From Cepaea nemoralis (taxonomy: Eukaryota > Mollusca > Gastropoda > Stylommatophora > Helicidae), in the NCBI GenBank assembly GCA_014155875.1, contig JACEFZ010004239.1, forward strand, positions 492,501 to 556,500: a DNA stretch of 64,000 bases, in the 5' to 3' direction. Under the pieces are notes generated by a model that worked only from the letters and a program-made list of their open reading frames with translations, did no database searches and was not told the origin of the DNA. This document shows positions 22,521 through 32,877 of this stretch, in pieces. The position numbers and the translations under genes are program-made. Positions within the stretch are counted from its first letter, which is position 1, and every line of letters starts with the position of its first letter.

Positions 22521-22666
22521 CCCTCTGCTGTGTGTCCACCGTGACGAGGTAGAGGGGCTTGTGCGTCCCAATGACCCCAAGAGCTATGCCGACGGTAGCA
22601 CAGCTACTGGTAGGGCCACCCATGTCGGACAGGTCAAGGGAGAGGGACCAGACGAAGAGACACACA
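22521..22666 (+). ncRNA. Predicted HDV-like self-cleaving ribozyme at the LINE-I 5' end
   Basis: The nested double-pseudoknot order of HDV-like ribozymes can be drawn by hand. P1 is CCCTCT 22521-22526 with AGAGGG 22551-22556. P2 is TGTGTGTC 22529-22536 with GACACACA 22659-22666. P3 is ACC 22538-22540 with GGT 22548-22550, closing a 7-nt L3. P4 is a long stem built from GTCCC/GGGAC, GACC/GGTC and CCGAC/GTCGG. The strand just before P2' reads CGAA, as in the catalytic J4/2 of HDV, where the C is the active base. P1 starts at the first element nucleotide, as expected if cleavage defines the RNA 5' end. Copy 2 keeps the fold with a compensatory P2 change. Such ribozymes are established at the 5' ends of R2 and several other LINEs. 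Activity here is inferred. Confidence 0.75.
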
Positions 22667-22901
22667 AACCTGCTGCCTTGTAGGTAGACTGGGGACAGTC
22701 AAAGGCTAGGGAAAGCACCCCGAATACATGCTTGTCAAAATCGGATGTACTGAGCCACAGGCTTGACAAAGCAGTGCAACGTAAAACCTGCTGCCTTGTA
22801 GGTAGACTGGGGACAGTCAAAGGCTAGGGAAAGCATCCCGAATAAATGCTTGTCGAAATCGGATGTACTGAGCCACAGGCTTGACAAAGCAGTGCAACGT
22901 A
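22667..22901 (+). repeat. About 117-bp tandem duplication in the LINE-I 5' leader
   Basis: AACCTGCTGCCTTGTAGGTA begins each of two head-to-tail units ending at GCAGTGCAACGTAA. They differ at a few positions. Copy 2 of the element has a single unit. The duplicated block separates the ribozyme from the ORF start and may hold internal promoter sequence. Confidence 0.88.
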
Positions 22902-22910
22902 ACTTAATTC

Positions 22911-25900
22911 ATGATGTCACAAATCAAAATTAATCGTTATGGTGCTAATCCCGTGAAGTCCCATCAGGCGGCGATAGTGCCGGGCCCCCTGCCTCGAGGG
23001 GGTCCACCCATGACTACTGGTGGTCACCTTCCCCTGTGCTGTGGAGTCAAGGCACAGAGGAGTAGGTTAAGAGATATTGACCAAATACCCCGGACACTCA
23101 ACATACTACAGTGGAATGCCGAAGGAGTTTACAAGAAGAAAGACTCCCTAACACAGCGTCTTCATAAAGATAGAATAGATGTGGCATGCATTCAAGAGAC
23201 ACACCTCAACGCCAATCACAAATTCTCAGTCAGAGGATATCAGGCCACACGTTTCGACCGCGAAGGACACAAAGGAGGAGTTCTAATACTTACACGAAAT
23301 ACAATACCTTGCAGCGAAGTATCTGTGATCTCTGACAACCAAACGGAAATTATAGGTGTTGATATAATGATAAAGGACGTGAAAATAAGAATCTACAATC
23401 TGTATAGCCCAGCAGATAAGGACCTTACACTCTCAAACATGAAAATAACTGACACAAACTGCATTATTGTCGGAGACTTTAATAGCCGTTCAGAAAGATG
23501 GGGATACCCAGATACTGACAAAAGAGGAGATGAATTGGAGGACTGGGAAATAGACTCAAATCTCCATCTACTCAACAAAGCGGATGACACACCGAGCTTC
23601 TACTCCAGAAGATGGCTTACCACTTCTACTCCAGACTTAGCTTTCTGCACAGGAGACATCCTCCACAAAATCGATCGCCATGTGCTGGACCAATTAGCAG
23701 GTAGTGACCACAGACCAATCAAGCTTGTAATGAATATGGAGTATGTTCCACAGGAGCAAAAGCCCTTGCCCCGCTGGAATTACAAACGAGCAGATTGGGA
23801 CAGATTTGCCATACTAACAGACAAATATTGTGAAAACATAAATACACGATATGGCAACATAAAGCAAATGGTGGAAAGTCTAAACAGAGCGATAATACAG
23901 GCAGCCACTGAGTCCATTCCTAGAGGAGCGAGGAAAAATTACAAACCATACTGGACTGAAGAACTACAAAGTTTGGAGGACAAAGTTGAAGATGCCAGGA
24001 AGACAGCAGAGAGAGAACAAACAATTGAAGCGAATATCTCTCTCAAAGCCATCTCAGCAAAATATAAAAGAACAGTAAATCAAACAACAAGAGATTGTTG
24101 GAGGGAAAAAACAGAAAACCTGAATTTTGACAGGGATGGAAACAAACTATGGAAACTAGTGAAAGCCATGAACAATGAAGGACCTAGAAACAAACAAATA
24201 ACAATTAAACAAGGAAATGCCTTGCTTACAGGAAAAAAGGCTGCAAATGCACTAATGGAACACTATGCAAATGCAAACCACATTGATATTACAACCGAAC
24301 AGAAGAAAGCAATCAAAGACAAACAGATACATCATAGAAATACAGAGACAGCAGCAGAATATATGATGGCAAATCTAACAATGGAAGAAATGGAACAGGC
24401 AATGAATACCCTAAAAAAGAAGAAATCACCAGGAAAGGATGGAATCACAAATGAAATGCTAATAGGACTAGGCACCAAGGCAAAGAAGAAACTACTAGCA
24501 GTCCTAAATAACAGCTGGAAGAGAGGAATAGTCCCACAGGCATGGAAGGAAGCTATACTAATACCAGTCCCAAAGAAAGGAAAAGACCTGGAAGAACCAA
24601 ATGGCTATCGACCTATCAGTCTACTTAGCTGTGTAGGAAAATTAATGGAACGCATTATCAATGGCAGGCTAACATGGCATCTGGAAGAAAACAAACTCTT
24701 AACACCACACCAAGCAGGATTCAGAAAGTACAGATCCACTGAAGATCAAATAACCTATATAGCTCAGGAAATAGAGGATGCCTTCCAAGAGAAAAAGCAC
24801 ACACTAGCAGTCTGGATAGATTTAGAAAAAGCATTTGATAAAGTATGGAAGGAAGGACTGAAAGTAAAACTGCAAAACATGCATGTTTGTGGAAAAATGT
24901 ATAAATGGATCAGCCACTACCTTGAGAACAGAACTGCCAGGACAAAAGTACAAGGACAAACAAGCAAAATGATGCTGCTGGAGCAAGGTGTCCCCCAAGG
25001 AGGAGTTCTTTCACCAACATTATTCCTAGCATATATAAATGACATCACAGAAAATTTTCCAGCCAGAGTACACACATCCTCCTTTGCAGATGACCTAGCC
25101 ATATGGACATCTGAAGAATATATTAGTACAGCTAACAGCAGAATACAGCAAGCCTTATTAGCGCTAGAGGACTGGTCAAAATCATGGCTAGTGAAGATAA
25201 GTGAGGAGAAAACAACATGCACAGTGTTCTCCCTCTCAAATAAAACTCAGCAACCTAAGCTGGTATTGAATGGAAAAATATTGCGCCATGAAGAAAATCC
25301 AAACTATCTAGGAGTCACCTTTGATCGTCGCCTGACATGGAAGACACAGGTTGAGAAAAATCGAACAAGAGCAAGGCAGAGAATGGCAATCATGAAAAAG
25401 CTTGCTGGTACAACGTGGGGAGCAGATGAGAAAGTTCTCAAGAAGTTATATACTGGACGGGTGAGGCCAGTACTGGAATATGGCATTGCAGCTTGGGCAA
25501 CAGCAGCTAAGTCAAACTTTAACAAAATAAGTAGAGTCCAAAACCAAGGAATGCGAATCATAACTGGAAGCCTGAAGACAACGCCTATTAATGAACTAGA
25601 AAAGATCACTTGTTTACAACCAATGCAGGATAGAAGAGATAGCAGAGCCCAGCAACAAGCAGAAAAATTTAGAAGATTGACAGACCACCCTATGTACAAC
25701 AGATTTAATGGTTTTGGAAAGGGAAGACTTGAAGCGTAGCAACTTTGTAGAAACTGCAAAACGAAGGATTAGGGCAGATCCTATACTTAACATATCAACA
25801 GTCAAGCCCATATACAATGCACACAAGTTCCCAGCTTGGAGACAGCAGCAACTGCCTGAGATGATAGAAAACATTCCTGGTATTGAGAAAAAGAACACTC

Positions 25901-26763
25901 AGCATGAAACCGAAAGAAGAGAAATAACCCTAAACTACATAAAAGAACATTACCCAAGCAGGAATTGGACCCATGCATATACAGATGGATCAGCCAAAAA
26001 TTCAATAGAGAATGGAGGAGGAGGAATTCTCCTAAATTTAAAAAATGGAGTGAAAAAAACACATTCAATGGCAACTGGAAAATTTTCAAGTAACTTCAAA
26101 GCGGAGGTAGAGGCTCTGAAAACTGCAGCAGAAATGCTCCTGATGGAGGAAAATAAAGAGAAGCAAATAGCTATCTTCACAGATGCAAAGTCAGCTGTCT
26201 CAATACTGAAGAGCAATAACAGCACAGAACTAACTGACCTAAGAGCAGCACTCCATGGTCTATGCCAGAAATCCAAAAAAGTTGTAATACAGTGGATCCC
26301 ATCACATTGCAGTATACCTGGAAACGAAGAGGCTGACAGACTGGCAAAAGAGGGCGGACGACTACCACAGCCTGACATAGACATAACCTATAATGAGGCA
26401 AAGAGGTTGATAAAAAGCACTTATAGAACCAAATGGGAATCAGAGCATCCAGGCCATCAGAAGGATGATGCATATTACAAACTCGACCGAAGAGAACAAG
26501 TAGCAATCTTCAGACTCCGCACAGGACATAACAGGCTGAAATACCACTTGTTCAATAAACTAAAGATAGGAGATACCGATGAATGTAATTGTAGAACTGG
26601 AAAAATGACAGCAAAACATTTGCTGCAGGATTGCCCAACGTATGCAGAACAGAGAAAGATATTTTGGCCCACACCTGCTTCATTTGAGGACAAGCTCTAT
26701 GGAGATATCAACAAGCTAAAGTTGACCGCAGCTTACTTTAACTACATACAGGTTGACATTTAA
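22911..26763 (+). pseudogene. LINE-I polyprotein (endonuclease-RT-RNase H), one frameshift
   Basis: The frame opens at ATG 22911 and is open to 25739, ending at GKGRLEA. It resumes in another frame at about 25730 with KRSNFVET and runs to 26763. Comparison with copy 2 shows that a single extra T in GACTTGAAG, near 25728-25730, causes the break. Domains are an APE-like endonuclease (ILQWNAEG, QETHLN, GDFNSRSERWG, GSDHRPIK), RT (GYRPISLL, VWIDLEKAFDKVW, GVPQGGVLSPTLF, SSFADDLAIW) and RNase H (YTDGSAKNS, AEVEALK, FTDAKSAV, GNEEADRLAKEG), followed by a CNC...H...C knuckle. Apart from that base the ORF is intact. A recent inactivating mutation or an assembly error are both possible. Confidence 0.93.
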
Positions 26764-27250
26764 AGGTGCATGAAGACCCAGAGGCATGAAATGGAATATT
26801 GCTTGGATAGCAAATCCATTATGTGGAAAGTCCAAATCGAAAGCTTGCTGTGTGGGCTTCATAAAAGGTGGAAAAGTGTCCTAGTGGCACGAAATGGAAT
26901 ATTGCTTGGATAGCAAATCCATTATGTGGAAAGTCTGAATCAAAAGCCCATTGTGTGGGCTTCATAAAAGGTGGAAAAGTGTCCTAGTGGCATGAAATGG
27001 AATATTGCTTGGATAGCAAATCCATTACGTGGAAAGTCCGAATCAAAAGCCCACTGTGTGGTCTTCATAAAAGGTGGAAAAGTGTCCTAGTGGCACGAAA
27101 TGGAATATTGCTTGGATAGCAAATCCATTACGTGGAAAGTCTGAATCAAAAGCCCACTGTGTGGGCTTCATAAAAGGTGGAAAAGTGTCCTAGTGGCACG
27201 AAATGGAATATTGCTTGGATAGCAAATCCATTACATGGAAAGTCCGAATC
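26764..27250 (+). repeat. About 111-bp VNTR in the LINE-I 3' region
   Basis: About four to five units repeat, each containing GAAATGGAATATTGCTTGGA, TAGCAAATCCATTA, GTGTGGGCTTCATAAAAGG and GTGTCCTAGTGGCA. Copy 2 has two units in the same place, so unit number varies between copies. Confidence 0.9.
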
Positions 27251-27757
27251 GAAAGCTCACTGTGTGGATGTCATCTGCAGACTGCATACTTCTGGTTTTC
27301 GGAAGAACAGCCTATGGTGAACGGAAGGCCCAATATACGGAAGTGAGGCTAAGCAGCCATGTGCAGGACGTGACGATTCCTTGGGTGAGCCCAGTACCAG
27401 AGCGCTATGTATCGGCTCTGCAAGTATGGAAGCCTCCTTGGATGGCGGGGAATGCCCATGGTCTGCCCCTGCCTTCCCTTGAGGGCTGACCAGGATCTTT
27501 GGCTGTTCTCGTCTGCCCCTGCCTTCCCTTGAGGGCTGACTAGGATCTTTGGCTGTTCTATATGGACAAGCTGGGATGGGGGATAACACCACAACAGTGA
27601 GAGTCAAACGTCCTAAGAAACCCCCGGGAAGGTTAACCCGGTCAACAAATGCCCGCAGAAGTCGGATGTGTCGGCCTAACGGTGCAAGAACGCAGCTCTG
27701 CTGTAAACAGGCACAACGCAATCACATCCGAAAAAAAACACAACTCCGGATGAACGA

Positions 27758-27832
27758 AGAAGAAGAAGAAGAAGAAGAAGAAGAAGAAGAAGAAGAAGAA
27801 GAAGAAGAAGAAGAAGAAGAAGAAGAAGAAGA
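27758..27832 (+). repeat. (GAA)n tail of LINE-I copy 1
   Basis: An uninterrupted run of GAA/AGA triplets of about 75 bp ends the element. The glutamate-rich and phenylalanine- or serine-rich open frames over it are artefacts. Confidence 0.95.
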
Positions 27833-27846
27833 AGACCACGAGAATC
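27833..27846. repeat. Target-site duplication, right of LINE-I copy 1
   Basis: AGACCACGAGAATC exactly matches 22507-22520. Confidence 0.93.
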
Positions 27847-28479
27847 TTTGAAAGGTAAATGTATTAACCAATCTTGTCTCCAAACCTAACAGGGACGCGG
27901 GCCTCTCCCAATATTGGAAGTGTAGCAAGTATACACTCTAAGTCGACATTGTATTATAGCCGAACTTTGCCCATTTCGTTAAATGTGAGTGGATTGACGA
28001 TGAAACCGCTCTGACCAGTTGGAAATGGGAAACGCTGTATTGTATTGAATCATTAAGGTACAGGATAAAGGGCGTGATACCGTCGTACAACCGCAGAACT
28101 AAGAAACAAAGTCTGCAATAGTATCATGTATAAGCCACGAGGAATGCATCCATATCAACGTCGCCTGCCTCAACCGAGAGCATAGTGATCTGTCAAAACT
28201 AAAAAAAAAAAAAACGTGACAAAACTAACTTCTCATCTGTCATGAAATGGCAGGACATCATGACGCTGGTCAGAAACACTGACCAGGCCGCCGCAACACA
28301 ACATGGACCATCAAGTAGGGTATGGTTCACAGACAACACCAACTATATAATGCACAGCATATACTGCCTTCCTGCATCGTTTAGCAGGCTCTAGATGGGG
28401 CAAACAAAGATCCTTTACAAAGACTGGGATTGTAGGAAACATACATTGTTGACTAAGACCAATGTCAGGCAATCGGCCA
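27847..28479. other. No gene identified; one open segment
   Basis: There is an open stretch on + at about 28223-28395 (KWQDIMTLVRNTD, SRVWFTDNTNYIMH) that I cannot match to any family. It is bounded by stops and lacks obvious splice sites. An A run lies at 28200. The rest shows nothing. Confidence 0.3.
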
Positions 28480-29100
28480 CATTACTCCCGTGTGTTGCCG
28501 GGGCCCATAAGGGAAGCAAAGAATAGCAACACCATGCCTACCACGCATGTCATAAGAGGCGACTAAGGAGGCTTGATGGTTCCGTCGCCCTGCTACTGAG
28601 TGAGTGCGTGGCGCGACACTGTGAGCATTGAGTTTCGTGTGAAATGCTTTTGAATCTGCCCGAGGTTTTTTGGAACGTGACTGCATGTTCGGAGCGATGG
28701 CGGATGGCTATGTCCCAGAGTTGACCGGTTTTTGCCTTATGCAGAAATGCGTGGCTGCTGGGCTTCTGGTTGACTGTCACTGCCATCGACGATGAACTGT
28801 ATTTCGTGGACTGTGTGGGTGAACATCTAGGAAACATCCAGATGGGAAAATGACTGCAGATTCCATCAGAGATGAACTTTATGTTTCGTGGGGGACTATT
28901 GTGTTGACATTCTGGCGGCGGCATTATGCACAGTGTATCTGTGCGGGCTGTTGTTTGTCGAGACTCTGGTCTTTTACACTTTTCCCATTGGGCAGTGGGG
29001 AGCGTTTTGTGTGATATTCACTGGCACAGGAACGGAGCATAATGGGGACGACCCGTTGCTGTGAAGTTGGAACTGCGACTAACTAACTAACTAACTAATC
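28480..29100 (+). mobile_element. LINE-T-like 3' non-coding region with (AACT)n tail
   Basis: The stretch ends in GCGACTAACTAACTAACTAA, the tail type of LINE-T. Its start, with GGGGCCCATAAGGGAAGC and GTCATAAGAGGCGACTAAGG, recurs in fragments at 6100-6240 (minus) and 58495-58790 (plus). No coding sequence is left. I infer that it is the 3' untranslated part of a (CTAA)n-tailed LINE. Confidence 0.5.
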
Positions 29101-29129
29101 GGCACATAAAGAGATATTGCTCCCTGTGA

Positions 29130-29680
29130 AAGGATGTAGTGGAGGAAACAATTGGAGATGAAGCTTGCAAGGTGAAAAACATACTGAACAATAAAAAGAT
29201 ATCAATTGAAACGAGAAAAAGAGTGTTGCAGTGCTACATAGAACCTATACTTTTGAATGGATGTGAAGCGTGGACAATAAGCAGGCAAGCTGAAAAACAG
29301 CTGATGGCTGTGGAAAAGTGGTTTCTGAGGAAAATACAAAGAATACTATGGACAGACAGAAAAACCAATGAACAAGTCCTCCATGAAACAAATGAAGATC
29401 GTAAACTGATTAGAGACATTTGACTAGACAGTCAAAGTTTTTTGGGCATGTTATGAGAAGAAATGATCTGGAGAACTTGGTGACAACTGGCAAGATCGAA
29501 GGGAAGAGACCAAGGGAAAGACCGAGAAGTAAACACCTGGATGGCTTGGCCACGTGGCATGGTCGAGTAGGAACACAGGGCTGATCCACGACTCTGGTGA
29601 TCGAGTGAGATGGCAGAACATGACCGCCCACTCTTACCGGCACGGTACAATACATGATGGATGGGTGGATGGAAGCTTGC
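29130..29680 (+). pseudogene. LINE-A copy, C-terminal part, plus strand
   Basis: VKNILNNKKISIETRKRVLQ, CYIEPILLNGCEAWTISRQA and EKWFLRKIQRILWTDRKTNE match the intact LINE-A copy at 39791-40708. TGA at about 29423 breaks the frame, and the basic C-terminus follows out of frame. The 3' end, near CATGATGGATGGGTGGATGG, lies only about 220 bp before the SSR3 start codon. Confidence 0.85.
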
Positions 29681-29897
29681 AAGAGGAAGATAATGTTTTA
29701 TGGGGGTAGACAAACAGGAGTTAAACTGGAGACGGCTGCACTAGTGTACCTTAAAGGCGTAGGAAAGACTAAGAAGAGGGTGGCGGAAAACTCACAATTT
29801 CAATATGGATACAAGAATTGACAGCGATAATGATGATGATGACTCTTGCACAGCAGAGTTCAATTTGAGAGTTTTCTTCCGGTTCAGAGACCTCAAC
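29681..29897 (+). promoter_or_regulatory. SSR3: Presumed SSR3 promoter and 5' untranslated region
   Basis: This is the only non-transposon interval between the LINE-A 3' end and the SSR3 ATG. It includes TCTTCCGG at about 29873-29880, an ETS-type core of the kind often found in housekeeping promoters, and no TATA box close enough to be convincing. An upstream ATG at 29805 is in frame with the SSR3 start and open between. It would add 31 residues, but homologues begin near MAGGKQ, so 29898 is preferred. The assignment as promoter is by position only. Confidence 0.45.
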
Positions 29898-30030
29898 ATG
29901 GCAGGTGGAAAACAAACTAAATTATCTCGTGAAGAGGAGCTTTTGTTGCAAGACTTTAGTAGAAATGTCTCAACAAAATCGTCGGCACTGTTTTACGGCA
30001 ATGCCTTTATAGTGTCTGCCATTCCTCTAT
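29898..30030 (+). CDS. SSR3: SSR3 exon 1: translocon-associated protein subunit gamma
   Basis: SSR3 (TRAP-gamma) is a multi-pass ER membrane protein of the TRAP complex, which sits beside the Sec61 translocon and assists entry of some secretory proteins. Exon 1 encodes residues 1-44 plus one base: [20 protein letters not shown], then [20 protein letters not shown], opening the first membrane segment (about 28-48). These residues closely follow the vertebrate protein as I know it ([29 protein letters not shown]). The donor is CTAT|GTAAGT, phase 1. The five exons total 555 nt, giving 184 residues plus stop with no internal stop or frameshift; the human protein is about 185. Introns are about 6.2, 2.9, 10.4 and 1.9 kb and full of transposons, yet the exons are clean. 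I regard it as a functional host gene. Confidence 0.95.
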
Positions 30031-30360
30031 GTAAGTGAACTCTTAGAATCTCTTGTTCCACTTCTCTCTTGGAGGGGTTCAGTTGTTCTCTCTTTATCAC
30101 TAGAATTTGTGACGTGGCTCGGATCGGAGTCGTCGTTTTCACCGACTTTCAGCAGTTGTAATTTTCTGTCTACATGCTGCATGAAAGGATAAGTGCGGTG
30201 ATAAAATTAATAAAAGACACCGACACTCATCTACCGAAGCAATGCTTTTTATAGTGAATCTGAATATGGTTTTAAACATAACTTTTATTTAATAATATAA
30301 TATTAATAACTTTTAGTTTTATTATAATTATATTAAATATTTATTTATTATATTTATGCT

Positions 30361-30363
<3 letters not shown>
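30031..30363 (+). other. SSR3 intron 1, first part
   Basis: This is unique-looking AT-rich intron sequence after the GTAAGT donor. No element was recognised. Confidence 0.5.
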
Positions 30364-30399
<36 letters not shown>

Positions 30400-30421
30400 C
30401 GCGCGCGCTCTCTCTCTCTCT
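30364..30421. repeat. (TC)n microsatellite with a CGCGCG interruption
   Basis: A run of TC dinucleotides is interrupted by TCGCTCGCGCGCGC near its middle, in SSR3 intron 1. Confidence 0.93.
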
Positions 30422-31116
30422 CACAAATAAATAAAAGAAATGCAACATTATTGCAGTTGAGTTTCAATTGTAAATTTGTACCAACACTTTATTGACAATG
30501 CTGATTCACCCACTGCAGTCGGTTCTGGCGAGCTGGTCCTTAAGAACAGGACCTCTGTAGGGTCTTTTAGCCCAAAGACCAGCATTAGCAGGAACGATCA
30601 TGATTTTAAAAAAATTGAGTATTTTAAATTTACTAACGAGACTACCACAGATATATTAGCCTTGACAAACCAAATCTAATGGCACCTCAGTGATGCCTCT
30701 ATGCCAATTCTAAGCGGAGATATTCACATCTGAGTGCCAGGATCTTAAACTCACAAATTTCCATAATTGCCAACATTTTGGTGCTCTCCGTTGTGTCTCA
30801 TTATTTCCGCTTCCGGTCCGTCTCAAATGGCTCATAGAAGTATAGGGACTTCAAAAATATGTTTCGTCATGTTAAATGTTTAAAAAATATTACAAGTATA
30901 CAGATAAATTATTATTAATGTTTAAACTTGTATTCTCTTTAACTTTAGTAGTTCAAATTGCACAGTTTGAGCCAATTCCAATCGATATTCGTGGTGGCTG
31001 AAAATTGTCAGCAGAAAAAAAAATTGTTCTACCCCAAAGATCGATCTTTATCGATGAAACTTTCCACATATATGTAAAAGTGGGTGCAGAATTCGAATAT
31101 ACATCTATTGTACAAC
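30422..31116. other. Intronic sequence, nothing recognised
   Basis: This is AT-rich intron. Short open frames show no motif. The part from about 31000 may already belong to the repeat that starts CTAGCTGACCCGG at 31117. Confidence 0.4.
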
Positions 31117-31270
31117 TAGCTGACCCGGCCTGGCTTCGCCCAGCCCCTGGCAGGGATCTATCTATCTGTCTGTCTGTCTGTCTGACCCGGCCCGGCTTCG
31201 CCCAGCTCCTGGTGGGGAGCATCTCATTTAATTCATATAAGTAGTGATATTAGCTCCTGTTCCCGTTCCC

Positions 31271-31310
<40 letters not shown>

Positions 31311-32570
31311 GACCCGGCCCGGCTTCAACCAGTCCCTGGTGGGGAGCATCTCATTTAATGCATATAAGTAGTCATATAAGCTCCTGTTCCCGACTATCTG
31401 TCTTTCTGTCTATCTGTCTGTCTGTCTATCTGTCTGTCTGACCCGGCCCGACTTCGCCCAGGCCCTGGTGGGGAGCATCTCATTTAATTCATATAAGTAA
31501 TATAAGCTTCCGTTCCCGACTATCTGTCTGTCTGTCTGTCTGACCCTGCCCGGCTTCGCCCAGCCTCTGGTGGGGAGCATCTCATTTAATTCATATAAGT
31601 AGTCATATAAGCTCCCTTTCCCGACTAAATTCTGTCTGTCTATCTGACCCAGCGCGGCTTCGCCCAGCTCCTGGTGGGGAGCATCTCATTTAATTCATAT
31701 AAGTAGTGATATTAGCTCCTGTTCCCGTTCATCTGTCTGTCTGTCTGTCTGTCTATCTGTCTGTCTGTCTGTCTGACCTGGCCCAGCTTCACCCAGTCCC
31801 TGGTGGGGAGACATTTAATTCGTATAAGTAGTTATATAAGCTTCTGTTCCCGTCTGTCTGTCTGACCCGGCCCCCCTTCGCCCAGCCTCTGGTGGGGAGC
31901 ATCTCATTTAATTCATATAAGTAGTCATATAAGCTCCCGTTCCCGACTATCTGTCTGTCTGTCTATCTGACCCGGCGCGGCTTCGCCCAGCTCCTGGCGG
32001 GGAGCGTCTCATTAAATTCATATAACAAAACAAAATTAACTTCAGAATGTCCTTCCACACACCATCCATTATTTTTAATGAAAACTGTTTTTAATCACCT
32101 ACATGACTGTAGATAACTTCTTTAAACATAAAAAGATGAGTTAGAAAATTTTCACTATTTAAATAGATGCATTATTTTTATGAAAACTTTGAAAATGCCT
32201 TAAAGATTATATGATTATTTATTATAACTCATATGCCTGTAAATAACTGTAGACAAAGAGTTTATAAATCTTTGAAAACAATGCAACAATCTATATATAA
32301 AATATATAGCAATGCTATTAAAAGTTATGCCCCTTGAAATAACTTTTCTTAAGTTAAGTCCCCTCGCTATATATAAATGATAATGTAAATTTAAATATTA
32401 AATTTTAGTAAGTAAATAACTGATTTTACACTAACAAACTATGACAGTTGGCAGCACGGGAATGAAAAGAATACATGTAGAAAATTTAATCTCAATCGGT
32501 TGGACCGTTATCGAACACATCAAATACATCTCTACACACATATATACATCGTCTTTTATATATATAGATT
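31117..32570 (+). repeat. CTAGCTGACCCGG-type interspersed repeat with an expanded (GTCT)n head
   Basis: The block ACTAGCTGACCCGGCCTGGC followed by TTCGCCCAGC recurs about eight times between 31117 and 32010. Each time it is followed by CTGGTGGGGAGCATCTCATT, AATTCATATAAGTAGT and a (GTCT)n or (ATCT)n stretch. After 32010 a single AT-rich body follows, ending with AAATTTAATCTCAATCGGTT and GTCTTTTATATATATAGATT. A TAGCTGACCCGGC start with an ATCGGTT...TTATATATA end is common to abundant interspersed repeats in many invertebrates. I cannot assign a class. Confidence 0.6.
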
Positions 32571-32591
32571 ATTATTTTTTTAAAAAAATGT

Positions 32592-32827
32592 GCATATCCT
32601 TTTACAGGACATCGCTGTCAACAGCAGCATCTTTCAGCTGTCTGTTGATTTCTTTGGCAAGATTATGCTCAGTAGGTTGCCATTACTTTCTGAGCGGCTC
32701 GCTCAGTTATCCCGTAAGTCACCAGTGGGGGTTTAACTGCTCCCAGCTCTCACCCGCTACGAGACTCTGCGTGATAAACGGGATTACGGAGAGAACGTGT
32801 TGTAACCCCTCGGCCAGAGAGACCGGC
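32592..32827 (-). mobile_element. SINE-A copy (minus strand)
   Basis: GCATATCCTTTTACAGGACA, TTGGCAAGATTATGCTCAGT, ACGAGACTCTGCGTGATAAA and CCCCTCGGCCAGAGAGACCG match the copy at 19917-20168 along its length. It lies in SSR3 intron 1, antisense to the gene. Confidence 0.88.
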
Positions 32828-32877
32828 ACAATTAAGTATACAAGCTCTAAAAAATAATATGACTTTGTGGCAAATAA

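Larger units (their letters stand above)
22521..27832 (+). mobile_element. LINE-I copy 1, full-length non-LTR retrotransposon
   Basis: This is a 5312-bp element between 14-bp perfect target-site duplications. From left to right it has an HDV-like ribozyme fold at its first nucleotide, a tandemly duplicated 5' leader, one long ORF (endonuclease, RT, RNase H), a 3' untranslated region with about five units of an approximately 111-bp repeat, a further 58-bp duplication near 27463-27580, and a (GAA)n tail. It is nearly identical to the minus-strand copy at 41592-46417. The combined domain set places it in the I superfamily of LINEs, a Nimb- or I-like clade being likely. Its ORF is broken by one base. 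Confidence 0.93.

Noticed and set aside
27549..27928. Glu-, Phe- or Ser-rich open frames
   Set aside because: They cover the (GAA)n tail of LINE-I copy 1 and are not genes.
29805..30038. A longer SSR3 start at ATG 29805
   Set aside because: It is in frame, but the extra residues are Asp-rich and unlike the family, whose proteins start close to MAGGKQ-type sequence at 29898.
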